Shown here: positions 10,566 through 21,039 of the stretch, piece by piece | Position numbering within the stretch: the stretch's first letter is position 1 | Layout: every line of letters begins with the position of its first letter | From: Mesorhizobium sp. | Lineage (GTDB): Bacteria; Pseudomonadota; Alphaproteobacteria; Rhizobiales; Rhizobiaceae | Length of the DNA: 64,000 nt | Reading direction: 5' to 3' | Assembly (NCBI RefSeq): GCF_024710845.1 | Contig: NZ_JANJTZ010000037.1 | Span: 62,001-126,000, forward strand | Made by a program: the position numbers and the translations under genes | Notes under the pieces: generated by a model | What the model was told of the DNA's origin: nothing | What the model saw: the letters and a program-made list of their open reading frames with translations, nothing else | Database searches by the model: none

Positions 10566-11426
10566 TCAGCGCAGCCTCGGGATCACGGCCACGGGATGGT
10601 GGCCGTGCTTTTCCAGGAACGCCGCCAGCAGCGCAGGATCCGGCTCGAGCGTCTCGCCATATTCGCGCGCGTGGATCCCGCCGGTGACGTAGAGGATGTC
10701 GATGCCGTTCTGCTCGGCGCCCTTGACGTCGGTCAGCACGCCGTCGCCGATCGCCAGCGCCTCCTTCTCGCTCACCGGCCTGCCCAGAACCTCGGCCGCC
10801 GCCTCGAGGGCGGCCACATAGATCGGGCGATGCGGCTTTCCGGCGATCTGGGTGCGTCCGCCGAGCTGCGCATAGTCGCGCGCCAGCGCGCCGGCACACC
10901 AGATCAGCTTGTCGCCCTTCTCCACCACGATGTCCGGGTTGGCGCAGATGAACGGCAGGTCGCGCGCCCGCAGCCGCCGCAGCATGTCGGCATAATCGTC
11001 GGGCGTCTCGACGTCGTCGTCGAAAAGACCGGTGCAGACGACGGTGGAGGCCTCGAATTCCTCGACGATGTCCACATCGAGCCCGTCGTAGATCGAAAGG
11101 TCGCGTTCCGGGCCGAGATGGAAGACCCTGCGTGCGCCGACCTTGATCAGGTCCCGCGTCACGTCGCCGGAGGTGACGATCCGGTCGTAGGCGTCGCGCG
11201 GCACGCCGAGTATGTCGAGCTGGGCCTGCACCTCCGCGCGCGGGCGCGGCGCGTTGGTGATCAGCACCACCGCCAATCCCCGCGCGCGGGCCGCGGCAAG
11301 CGCCTGGGAGGCATCCGAAAAAGCACGCACGCCGTTGTGGACGACGCCCCAGACGTCGGAGAGGATCACGCCGTAGCGTCCCTCGATCTCCTGGAGCGAG
11401 TCGATCCTGTCCGCGTGATGGGCCAT
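10566..11426 (-). CDS. HAD-IIA family hydrolase
   Basis: A 286-residue HAD-superfamily protein. Motif I reads SDVWGV (D24-V25-W26), the form seen in the alphaproteobacterial TIGR01459-like subgroup, where the second Asp of the usual DxD is replaced by Trp. Motif II (ITNAP) and a C-terminal GDGxxTDxKGA motif are present. Such proteins are probably sugar-phosphate or nucleotide phosphatases, but substrate and activity are unknown. The ATG at 11426 has a GGAGG five bases upstream, which favours it over an upstream in-frame start at 11459. It is co-directional with ribF, 4 bp apart. Confidence 0.85.
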   Translation of the reverse strand: MAHHADRIDSLQEIEGRYGVILSDVWGVVHNGVRAFSDASQALAAARARGLAVVLITNAPRPRAEVQAQLDILGVPRDAYDRIVTSGDVTRDLIKVGARRVFHLGPERDLSIYDGLDVDIVEEFEASTVVCTGLFDDDVETPDDYADMLRRLRARDLPFICANPDIVVEKGDKLIWCAGALARDYAQLGGRTQIAGKPHRPIYVAALEAAAEVLGRPVSEKEALAIGDGVLTDVKGAEQNGIDILYVTGGIHAREYGETLEPDPALLAAFLEKHGHHPVAVIPRLR

Positions 11427-11605
11427 CGAGCCTCCGGGTAGCGAGATTTGGCGCCGCAAAAGTGGCCGCAGCGGGATTAACCGAACCGGTTCACCCTGTC
11501 ACCAGCTTTCGCTTAACAGGAATATGGCCGCATGCGACATACCGACTGCCGACAAGGAGCCGGTCTCGCGCCGCCGCGAGATGATCGGGAGAGAGCCGGA
11601 GACAC

Positions 11606-12793
11606 GTGAACCTGCTGAAGTTGCCTTTCGCAGTCGCCGCGGCGGTGCTGATCCTGGGCGCCGGGTTTGCGCTCGCCGCCACCGGCCAGTCGTCATTCTG
11701 GTCGTTCCTGGTCGTGGTATCGCTGGCGCTCGCCGCGGGCGGCTTGGCGCTGGCGGGATACCTGCATTTCAAGGTGGAGCGAATGCGGGACGACATCGAT
11801 CGGCTCGCGCACACCCTCGACGGAGCCCTCAAGGACCTTGCCGCCGGCAACGAACGCAATTCGCTGACGCTCGGAGCTCTCACCGGAACGATCGACCGGC
11901 AGATCGGCGGCATGCTGGAGCGGATCGAGACCGCCGCGCGACCGGAGACCCCGGCGGCTTCGCCCGCGAGCGGCGGGAGCGACGGCGCGTCGCAGGACAC
12001 AGGCAGCCGCAAGGCGCCGCAGAAAACGGATGCCGGCGAGAGGCTTCCCGCCGGCTGGGCCGACCGAGAACTTGAACTCAGCCTCGAGCCGATCGTGTCG
12101 GTTTCTCAAGGGGCCGCCGCGGCGTTCGAAGTTCACGCCCACATTCTCCTCGAGGACGGGTCGGAGCGTGTCGTCAGGCGATTGTCGGAGGCGGCCAATC
12201 CGGCGGATCTCTGCGCCTTCGAGCTCGCAATGGTCAAAGCCGCGATACATGCGAGCCGCCGCAAGCTGGCGGCCGAAGCGAGACTGCCGCTTCATGTCGC
12301 CGTTTCGGCCGCTCTGCTCGGCAACGAAGCCGCCGTCGGCGAACTCTGCGGTCTCCTCGACCTTCACTCCGGACTGGCCAAAGGCCTGGTCTTCTCGGTT
12401 CCCGCCGAACAGTTTGCCACGAAGGACAATTCGGTTCGGCACGGTATTGTAAGGCTGACGATTTCGGGCGCGGTATTCGCGGCGGAAGGCTGGCCGCGCG
12501 AGGAGGACGCCCTCGAACGCCTGAAACTGCAAGGCGTGCGCATCGTCAAACTCTCGGCCGACCGCCTGCTCGATCGCGCGCGAACGCGGCGGAAATCCCC
12601 GTCCGGGGCGGATCTCGCCGAACTCATCGACAGGTCGAACATGGCCATAATCGCGATCGACGTGGCGTCCGACGAGGACGCCGTCGCGCTTCTCGACCTG
12701 GGCGTGGATTTGATGCGCGGGGAGCGGTTCTCGCCGCCGCGCAGGCTGAAACCATCGACCAGGAGCACATCCGCCATCGACGCCGGAGCGTGA
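11606..12793 (+). CDS. Membrane protein with degenerate EAL-type domain
   Basis: A 395-residue protein starting with GTG. Two N-terminal membrane segments (about 4-24 and 33-53) are followed by a helical, possibly coiled-coil linker. The C-terminal part (about 150-385) aligns by eye with c-di-GMP phosphodiesterase EAL domains: LEPIVSV, FEVHA where the EAL motif should be, VRIVKLSADRLL where the KIDRSF loop should be, and LGVDLMRGERFSPP at the end. Most catalytic residues are lost: the conserved Asn, the paired Asp and the GVE glutamate. It is probably a non-catalytic sensor or binding protein. It precedes the two TadG-like genes on the same strand. Confidence 0.65.
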   Translation: MNLLKLPFAVAAAVLILGAGFALAATGQSSFWSFLVVVSLALAAGGLALAGYLHFKVERMRDDIDRLAHTLDGALKDLAAGNERNSLTLGALTGTIDRQIGGMLERIETAARPETPAASPASGGSDGASQDTGSRKAPQKTDAGERLPAGWADRELELSLEPIVSVSQGAAAAFEVHAHILLEDGSERVVRRLSEAANPADLCAFELAMVKAAIHASRRKLAAEARLPLHVAVSAALLGNEAAVGELCGLLDLHSGLAKGLVFSVPAEQFATKDNSVRHGIVRLTISGAVFAAEGWPREEDALERLKLQGVRIVKLSADRLLDRARTRRKSPSGADLAELIDRSNMAIIAIDVASDEDAVALLDLGVDLMRGERFSPPRRLKPSTRSTSAIDAGA

Positions 12794-12929
12794 CGGAGCC
12801 CGCTCGACGGCATGGTTAATGCCCAATCAAGCGACATGCGGAATTCTGCTCGATCGAGGGAACCGGATATTAGTGGCTTTCTGCGATCCTGAACGGCATG
12901 GAAGAAATTGCCGTGGGGGCAGGAACTCG

Positions 12930-14873
12930 ATGATCGGGCGTTTTCGCAGGAATGAGAGCGGCCAATACGCGATGATGACGGCAATCCTCGCCGTCCCGCT
13001 TCTGGGCGCCCTCGCTTTTGCCGTCGACTTCACCGAAATGAACCGTCAGCGCCAGGAAGTGCTGAATGCGCTCGATGCCGCCGGCATCGCGACCGCCCGG
13101 CGGGTGATCACCGGCGCGACCGATGCCGAACTGGTGGCCTATGCCAACGATTTCTTCGAGGCCAACCTCAGCTCCGTCGACCTGGCGGATACCACCCTCA
13201 CCGTCGTCCTGCCGAAAAACAATACCGGCGGCGGCACGCTCAAGATGTCGGCAAGGCTCAACTACAAGCCCTACTTCTTCTCGGCTTTCACCAATCTGGT
13301 GCATAAGACGACCGGCCGGTCCACAGAGATCAATTTCAGCGCCAGTACGGAAATTCGGCTGAAGAACACGCTCGAGGTCGCGCTCGTCCTCGATAATTCG
13401 GGCTCGATGGCCTATGTCGGCACCGGCTCGGGACAGAAGCGGATCGACCTTCTCAAAGATGCGGCCAAGCAGCTCGTCGACACGATTTCGGGACAGGCGG
13501 CCCAAATGAAGCAGGTGTCGAAACCGGTTCAGTTCTCGCTGGTTCCGTTCGCCGCCTCGGTCAATGTCGGCGCGAGTCACGAGACGTCGTCGTGGATGGA
13601 TACGACAGGCATCTCGCCCATCCATCACGAGAACTTCGACTGGTCGACGATGGGCGCGGTCGATTCGAACAAGAAGGTCGAGCTCAGCGGCGGAGCCTAC
13701 TACAAGCGCGGCACCGGCTGGGGCACCGAAAAAGACAAGGTCGTGACCCGTTTCACGCTCTACAATGACTTGAAACGGCTGACTTCGGTCAAGACGGGTA
13801 CGGAGACCTATTGCAAAGAGTACAGGTGGAACGGTACGTGCAGGACATACGGCACGAGGGATGTCTATCAGATCCAGCAGGTCAGCTTCGCCTCCTGGCA
13901 GGGCTGCGTCGAGGCGCGTCCATACCCCTACAATACCAATGACGCGACCCCGGCGGTGGGCACGCCGGCCACCCTTTTCGTGCCGATGTTCGCCCCGGAC
14001 GAGACGGACCAGACGGACTCGAACAGCCGCCCGGCGAACAACAACTGGTGGAAGGACGTAACCACCAACAGCAGCGCTGCCGTCCGCCAGCGCTACATGC
14101 CCAAATACTATACGGCCGCGGCCGAGGGCACGGCGGCGATGGGGCTGGACGAGGGCCCGAACACGAGCTGCAGCACAACCGCCATCACGCCGCTGGTCGA
14201 CGTCGCGGATGCGACGGGCATCTCCACGATCAAGACCGCGATCGATGCGATGACCCCGAATGGGGCGACCAACGTGCCGGAAGGCCTCGCGTGGGGGTGG
14301 CGTTCGATCTCCGGCGGCGAACCCTTCACGGAGGGCCGGGCCGATACGGAAAAGGGCAACGACAAGGTCGTGATCGTCCTCACCGACGGCGCCAACACCT
14401 ACTATACGCCGACGTCGGTGACGGCGCAGACCTATTCGGGAACCTACTGGAACTACGGCGGTAACGACCTTGCCGGTTCGAAGGCGATCTACTCTGCCTT
14501 CGGCTATCTCGTTCCCTATGCCAACGCCTACAGTTCTGGCCGCTTGTTCCTGGGCACCAGCAATTCGGTCAGCAAGACGGACTATTCCAACGCCAACTAC
14601 TCGAAGGCGATGGACGAGCACCTCTCCGCCACCTGCACGAATGCCAAAGACAAGAACGTGATCATCATGACGGTTGCGCTCGATCTCGACCCGACCAAGG
14701 GAACAGCTGCCGAGAAGGCGGCGACGCAGGCCCAGATCGACGGCCTGACCAACTGCGCGTCGTTCTCCCGTTTCCGCAACGAGAAACTGTTCTGGAACAC
14801 CAAGGGCGGCGATCTCGCGGAGACGTTCAAGAAGATCGCCGACGAACTGTCCAACCTGCGTATCGTGGGCTGA
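12930..14873 (+). CDS. TadG/TadE-like protein with von Willebrand A domain (copy 1)
   Basis: A 647-residue protein. A Tad-type N-terminus (basic residues, a membrane segment at about 13-33, then FTEMNRQRQEVLNALDAAGIATAR) is followed by a vWA domain with an intact MIDAS motif DNSGS at 155-159. Such proteins are anchored in the inner membrane and face the periplasm, and are linked to Tad/Flp pilus assembly or adhesion. Start choice: the ATG at 12930 is preceded by a purine-rich GGGGGCAGG site; an upstream in-frame ATG at 12819 would add a non-membrane leader. The next gene is a close paralogue. No other tad genes are nearby. Confidence 0.85.
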   Translation: MIGRFRRNESGQYAMMTAILAVPLLGALAFAVDFTEMNRQRQEVLNALDAAGIATARRVITGATDAELVAYANDFFEANLSSVDLADTTLTVVLPKNNTGGGTLKMSARLNYKPYFFSAFTNLVHKTTGRSTEINFSASTEIRLKNTLEVALVLDNSGSMAYVGTGSGQKRIDLLKDAAKQLVDTISGQAAQMKQVSKPVQFSLVPFAASVNVGASHETSSWMDTTGISPIHHENFDWSTMGAVDSNKKVELSGGAYYKRGTGWGTEKDKVVTRFTLYNDLKRLTSVKTGTETYCKEYRWNGTCRTYGTRDVYQIQQVSFASWQGCVEARPYPYNTNDATPAVGTPATLFVPMFAPDETDQTDSNSRPANNNWWKDVTTNSSAAVRQRYMPKYYTAAAEGTAAMGLDEGPNTSCSTTAITPLVDVADATGISTIKTAIDAMTPNGATNVPEGLAWGWRSISGGEPFTEGRADTEKGNDKVVIVLTDGANTYYTPTSVTAQTYSGTYWNYGGNDLAGSKAIYSAFGYLVPYANAYSSGRLFLGTSNSVSKTDYSNANYSKAMDEHLSATCTNAKDKNVIIMTVALDLDPTKGTAAEKAATQAQIDGLTNCASFSRFRNEKLFWNTKGGDLAETFKKIADELSNLRIVG

Positions 14874-14880
14874 CAGCCTG

Positions 14881-16908
14881 ATGTCCGGACTTCGGGGCAT
14901 CCGTTCGACCGGCATGTCGCTGTTGCGTCGCGCCGGCTCCAGCCTAGGGCGGGTCGGCAGACGGTTCAGCCGCGACGACGCCGGCAGCTATGCGATAGCG
15001 TTCGCGATCGCGCTGATTCCCATTCTGGGCGGGATGGCGATCGCTATCGACTTCGCGGAGATGAACCGGCAGAAACAGGCGACGCTCAACGCGCTCGACG
15101 CCGCCGGCATCGCCACGGCCCGGCAGCTCGTCAGTGGCGGCACCGACGACCAGATCAAGGCCTACGCCCGCAGCTTCTTCGAGGCGAATCTCGGCCCGGT
15201 CGATCCGGCCGACACGGTGCTGAACGTCACCCTCCCCAACAACGAAGCCGGTGGCGGAACGCTGAAGCTCACCGCCGACCTGCGATACCAGCCGGTCTTC
15301 TTCCCCGTCTTCACCAAGGCGCTGAAAGGTGTGCCCAATACCGACGCGGTCAATTTCTCGGCCGGCACCGAGATCCGGCTCAAGAACACGCTCGAGGTCG
15401 CGCTCGTGCTCGATAATTCCGGGTCCATGTCCTATCTCGGCTCGGGTTCGGGCGAAAAGCGGATCGACCTCCTCAAGACCGCTGCCAAGCAGCTCGTCGA
15501 TACGCTGGCCGACCAGGCGAGCCTGGTGAAGCAGGTCGAGAAGCCCGTCCAGTTCTCGCTCGTGCCGTTCGCCGCCTCCGTCAACGTCGGACCGGAGAAT
15601 GCCGGCGCCGCATGGATGGACACGCAGGGGCTTTCGCCCATCCATCATGAGAGCTTCGACTGGACGACGTTGAGCGGGCCCAACAAATACGCCGAGAAGA
15701 TCGGCGGTGTCTGGCGCAAGAAGGGCGTCGACTGGGGCGTGGAGGAGAACGAAGTCCTGTCGCGCTTCTCTCTCTACAAGGACATGAAGAAGATCGAGAG
15801 CCGCGAGTGGGTCGTCACCAGCCGCGAATACGTCTGCACCGAATACCGCGACAACGGCAGCTGCCGCCGAGGCAAATGGGTCGAGACCGGCTATTATGAG
15901 GAGACGGTCGGCGCCTATGCCAGTTGGCAGGGTTGCGTCGAAGCAAGGCCTTATCCATTCAACGTCAACGACGCGGCTCCGGGCGTTCTCAGCGAGCTCG
16001 GCGTCTTCGCCGGCGATCCGGCCAGCCTGTTCGTGCCGATGTTCGCGCCCGACGAGCCCGGCGACCGCTGGGCAACCGACGCCGACTCGAGTCCCGAGAA
16101 CTATTCGGCGCCCAACAACTGGTGGAATGACGGCACCGAGGACACAGCCGGCCAGACCCGGCTGCGAACCATGTCTAAGTATTTCGAGGTCAGGCCCTAC
16201 GGCGCGACATCGCCACAGGGCTCGGGGCCGAACTACAGCTGCACCACCAGCCCGATCACCACGCTCACCGACGTCGGCACGGTGGAAGGCCGCGCGGCCA
16301 TCAAGGCAGCGATCGATGCGATGGAGCCCAGCGGCGCGACGAACGTGCCGGAAGGCATGGCCTGGGGCTGGCGCACGATCTCGAGCGGCGAACCGTTCAC
16401 CCAGGGCCGTCCCGACAACGAGAGGGGCAACGACAAGGTGGTGATCGTTCTGACCGACGGCGCCAACACCTACTACACGCCCTCTTCGCTCGGCTATTCC
16501 GACCCCGCGGGATCGAAATCCACCTACTCGGCCTATGGCTACCTCGCGCCGTCCTACGACGGCACGGGGACGGCCCGCCTCTTCCTCGGCACGAGTTCCT
16601 CGATCGGCCGCTACGACTACTCGAACGCGAATTACACCAACGCGCTCAACGAACAGATGGGAACGCTGTGCGACAACGCGAAGGCGGGAAAGGTCTTGGT
16701 GATGACCGTCTCGCTCGACCTGTCGACCGCCAACAGCGCCGAGAACGCTGCGATCGAAGCGCTGAAGAAGTGCTCATCCGACTCGCGCTTCCGCAGGAAC
16801 GCCGACGGGACCGCCGCCAAGCTCTACTGGAACGCCACCGGCAGCAATCTCGCCGAGAAGTTCAAGGAAATCGCCGACGAACTGTCGAACCTGCGCATCG
16901 TCGGCTAG
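14881..16908 (+). CDS. TadG/TadE-like protein with von Willebrand A domain (copy 2)
   Basis: A 675-residue paralogue of the preceding gene, 7 bp downstream. The membrane segment is at about 36-57 and the MIDAS motif DNSGS at 178-182. Both copies share the same C-terminus, IADELSNLRIVG, and cysteine-containing segments such as SWQGCVEARPYP. This copy has a longer basic N-terminus and extra residues around the YVCTEYRDNGSCRRG segment. A tandem duplication followed by divergence is the simplest account. Its TAG stop lies in the first bases of a long inverted repeat. Confidence 0.85.
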   Translation: MSGLRGIRSTGMSLLRRAGSSLGRVGRRFSRDDAGSYAIAFAIALIPILGGMAIAIDFAEMNRQKQATLNALDAAGIATARQLVSGGTDDQIKAYARSFFEANLGPVDPADTVLNVTLPNNEAGGGTLKLTADLRYQPVFFPVFTKALKGVPNTDAVNFSAGTEIRLKNTLEVALVLDNSGSMSYLGSGSGEKRIDLLKTAAKQLVDTLADQASLVKQVEKPVQFSLVPFAASVNVGPENAGAAWMDTQGLSPIHHESFDWTTLSGPNKYAEKIGGVWRKKGVDWGVEENEVLSRFSLYKDMKKIESREWVVTSREYVCTEYRDNGSCRRGKWVETGYYEETVGAYASWQGCVEARPYPFNVNDAAPGVLSELGVFAGDPASLFVPMFAPDEPGDRWATDADSSPENYSAPNNWWNDGTEDTAGQTRLRTMSKYFEVRPYGATSPQGSGPNYSCTTSPITTLTDVGTVEGRAAIKAAIDAMEPSGATNVPEGMAWGWRTISSGEPFTQGRPDNERGNDKVVIVLTDGANTYYTPSSLGYSDPAGSKSTYSAYGYLAPSYDGTGTARLFLGTSSSIGRYDYSNANYTNALNEQMGTLCDNAKAGKVLVMTVSLDLSTANSAENAAIEALKKCSSDSRFRRNADGTAAKLYWNATGSNLAEKFKEIADELSNLRIVG

Positions 16909-17069
16909 AGGATTTCCGGCGAACCTTGGATCACTCTGCCGGAGGGAATTCGGGCCAAGGTCGAGGGCTTCGGCGCGGTCGTGCTGGTGGCACGGTCAAG
17001 CCGAAGACCGAAGGATTTGGCGCGAATTTACCCGGCGGAGTGATCCAAGGTTCGCCGGAAATCCACTAG
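16905..17069. repeat. 165-bp foldback (inverted-repeat) element between convergent genes
   Basis: The outer arms match almost perfectly: CTAG, one mismatch, then a 27-base block starting GGATTTCCGGCGAACC, one more mismatch and GCCGG, mirrored at 17064-17069 and inward. Imperfect pairing continues inward (AATTCG, GCCAA, CTTCGGC against GCCGAAG) to a short loop near 16980-17000. The left CTAG contains the stop codon of the TadG-like copy 2 gene; the right end lies 4 bp from the stop of the convergent DUF2189 gene. It may be a MITE-like or RIME-like element, or a two-way transcription stop. There is no T-run typical of an intrinsic terminator. Confidence 0.85.
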
Positions 17070-17072
17070 ACC

Positions 17073-17879
17073 TCACCTGCCGCGTCCCGGCGCGACGAGC
17101 GCCCGGTAGAGGTGCCAGGTCGAGTGCCCGAGGACAGGCATCACAACGGCCAGGCCCGCGAACAGCGGGAGGGATCCCAGCACCAGTGCGACGGCGACGA
17201 TCAGGCCCCAGCCCGCGACCGGCACCGGATTGGCCAGGGCGGCGCGCACCGACGTCTCGATCGCCGCCACCGCGCCGCAATCGCGGTCGAGCAGCATTGG
17301 AAACGCCACCAACGTCAGGACCAGCGCAGCGGCCGCGAAAAGGAACCCGACGGCGTTGCCGATCAGGATCAGCGTCCAGCCGCGACTGGTCGAGAACACG
17401 TCCGCCAGCAGCCCCGTGACGGTCGTCGGACGCTCTGTGAGATAGACCGCCCTGTAGATCGCGTCGGCGGTGAGCAGCCAGGCCACGAACAGCGCGGCGA
17501 GCATCAGGCCGACAACTGCAATACCCGGGATGGACGGGGAGCGCCGGATATCGAGCGCATGGCGCCACGATGTATCCATGCCCAGTTCGCGCCGGCGGCT
17601 GATCTCGTAAAGCCCGATCGCGGCGAAGGGACCAATCAGCGCGAATCCCGACATCAGCGGATAGATCAGCTGGAGTGTATCTTCTCCCGAACTCCATCGC
17701 GCCAGGACGACCCCCATAATCGGATAGATCAGGGCGAGAAACACGATATGCGACGGCTTGTCCCGGAAGTCGTCAACCCCTTTCCGCAGCGCCTCGCCGA
17801 CGTCGCTCAAGGTGATCCTGCGGATAAGGGGACGGTCGAGCGTGTGTTCGGCGCCGGCAAAGACGTGGAAGTCGGTCAT
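17073..17879 (-). CDS. DUF2189 integral membrane protein
   Basis: A 268-residue protein with about six membrane segments separated by short loops, matching the DUF2189 family (YPLMSGFALIGPFAAIGLYEISRRRE region is characteristic). Function is unknown. ATG 17879 is chosen because GGAGG lies 7-8 bases upstream; the ATG at 17885 is too close to that site. It converges on the TadG-like pair, separated by the foldback element. Confidence 0.85.
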   Translation of the reverse strand: MTDFHVFAGAEHTLDRPLIRRITLSDVGEALRKGVDDFRDKPSHIVFLALIYPIMGVVLARWSSGEDTLQLIYPLMSGFALIGPFAAIGLYEISRRRELGMDTSWRHALDIRRSPSIPGIAVVGLMLAALFVAWLLTADAIYRAVYLTERPTTVTGLLADVFSTSRGWTLILIGNAVGFLFAAAALVLTLVAFPMLLDRDCGAVAAIETSVRAALANPVPVAGWGLIVAVALVLGSLPLFAGLAVVMPVLGHSTWHLYRALVAPGRGR

Positions 17880-18081
17880 GGCCATTCCTCCTCACAGCCA
17901 GAGGTGGAGCGGACCTCGAAACGACGGCGCCTCCTCGAACCGTCGTCCGGGTACCGCTTGCCGCGGCGACGCGGCGGTGGCATGGAGCATACGCCCGCAC
18001 GGCAAATCTGTCCCGTCACGGTCTCGTGCGGACATGACGCCCTTCAGCGTTCCGGCCTTCCGCCATTCGGGCCACTCGTCC

Positions 18082-18110
18082 TTGACATCAAAATGGCGAG
18101 CGCCTATTTC
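18082..18110 (+). promoter_or_regulatory. groESL promoter
   Basis: TTGACA at 18082-18087 and TATTTC at 18105-18110, spaced 17 bp, lie directly upstream of the CIRCE element and groES. The -35 is a perfect housekeeping consensus and also begins CTTGA as in RpoH promoters, so either sigma factor could act. The 319 bp between the DUF2189 start (17879) and groES hold this promoter, CIRCE and no gene that I can see. Confidence 0.75.
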
Positions 18111-18119
18111 AGCGGCGCG

Positions 18120-18146
18120 TTAGCACTCGCCACATGTGAGTGCTAA
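18120..18146 (+). promoter_or_regulatory. CIRCE operator (HrcA binding site)
   Basis: A perfect CIRCE sequence: TTAGCACTC, a 9-base spacer, GAGTGCTAA. It lies just after the -10 box and in the groES leader, where HrcA represses chaperonin transcription until heat shock. The hrcA gene itself is not in this window. Confidence 0.96.
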
Positions 18147-18204
18147 CAGACGGTCCGGCCAGCTGGACGTCGCAATTCAAAAATTCGCTCAAGGGATCAA
18201 AAAC

Positions 18205-20215
<2,011 letters not shown>

Positions 20216-20244
20216 TCCAGCCAACTCGCTTGAGAATACGGAAA

Positions 20245-20270
20245 GGGCGGCCGAGAGGTCGCCCTTTTTT
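20245..20270 (+). terminator. Intrinsic terminator of groESL
   Basis: An 8-bp stem GGGCGGCC/GGTCGCCC (one G-T pair) with a short loop is followed by six T residues, 29 bp after the groEL stop. Confidence 0.9.
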
Positions 20271-20367
20271 ATTTGTCTTACGTTGGAACGGAGTGCTGGC
20301 GACCGCGTTACCCGGATGTTCCAGATGAAACGAACGGAGCAATCCGTAACGACATCAGGACACAAAG

Positions 20368-20405
20368 ACGCCCTCCACGAACATACGATCGCGGGGGGCG
20401 TTTTT
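20368..20405 (+). terminator. Second intrinsic terminator downstream of groEL
   Basis: ACGCCCTCC pairs with GGGGGGCGT across a 16-base loop (one G-T pair), followed by five T residues at 20401-20405. It points the same way as groEL but lies about 100 bp beyond the first terminator with no annotated gene between. It could be a back-up stop or the end of a short unrecognised transcript. Confidence 0.7.
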
Positions 20406-20425
20406 GCGTCCGGCTGAACGCTTGC

Positions 20426-20459
20426 TTGACATTCGTCATGGCGTGAGAAATCTTCTCAC
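20426..20459 (+). promoter_or_regulatory. Promoter and palindromic operator of the XRE-cupin gene
   Basis: TTGACA at 20426-20431 is followed after 17 bp by AATCTT at 20449-20454. The palindrome GTGAGAAATCTTCTCAC (20443-20459; 7-bp arms, 3-bp centre) covers the -10 region and ends two bases before the ATG. The start site predicted from this spacing is at or next to the ATG, so the mRNA is probably leaderless. The position fits autorepression by the XRE protein. Confidence 0.7.
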
Positions 20460-20461
20460 AT

Positions 20462-21034
20462 ATGGGATTTGCTCACATCGACGACGAGGCCTTGGGCCGG
20501 CAAATCGCCGACCGCCTCAAATCACTGCGCTCCGCCCAGGGCTGGTTGCTCGACGAACTCGCCTCACGCAGCGGCGTCAGCCGCGCGACGCTCTCCCGCC
20601 TCGAAAACGCGGAGGTCAGTCCGACGGCGCAGGTGCTCGGGCGGCTCTGCTCGGCCTACGGACTGACGATGTCGCGGCTGATGAGCATGGTCGAGGATGA
20701 CTTTTCGCCGCTGATCAGGACCCGTTCGCAACCTGCCTGGGAAGACCGGTCCGCGGGTTTCGTCCGCCGCTCCCTGTCGCCTCCGTCATCGGCGCTCGCC
20801 GGCGAGGTGCTGGAATGCGAACTACGCCCCGGCGCCCGCATCGACTATCCCCTTCCGCCACGCCCGGGGATCGAACACCATCTCCTGATGCTGGAAGGCG
20901 AACTCGTGCTGACGGTCGAGGACAAGCGCCACGACCTCGTTGAAGGCGACTGCCTGCGTTACCGGCTCTACGGCGCGAGCCGGTTCGAGACCTCCGCCGA
21001 GACCGGCGCCAGATATCTTCTCTTCATCGTGTGA
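20462..21034 (+). CDS. XRE family transcriptional regulator with C-terminal cupin domain
   Basis: A 190-residue regulator. An N-terminal helix-turn-helix of the XRE type (about 13-66, with SGVSRATLSRLENAEVSPT) is joined to a small beta-rich cupin domain (about 100-190) that could bind a small effector. There is no ribosome binding site ahead of the ATG. The GNAT gene follows, its GTG/ATG region touching this stop codon, so the two form an operon. XRE-cupin plus GNAT pairs are common in proteobacteria; the acetylated substrate is unknown. Confidence 0.9.
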   Translation: MGFAHIDDEALGRQIADRLKSLRSAQGWLLDELASRSGVSRATLSRLENAEVSPTAQVLGRLCSAYGLTMSRLMSMVEDDFSPLIRTRSQPAWEDRSAGFVRRSLSPPSSALAGEVLECELRPGARIDYPLPPRPGIEHHLLMLEGELVLTVEDKRHDLVEGDCLRYRLYGASRFETSAETGARYLLFIV

Positions 21035-21039
21035 GGACC

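Noticed and set aside
12870..14915. Minus-strand open frame of 681 codons opposite the TadG-like gene
   Set aside because: Arg-rich composition without recognisable domains; antisense to a clear vWA protein. Same for other long antisense frames such as 6146-7504, 20940-22571, 25752-27317 and 62291-63748.
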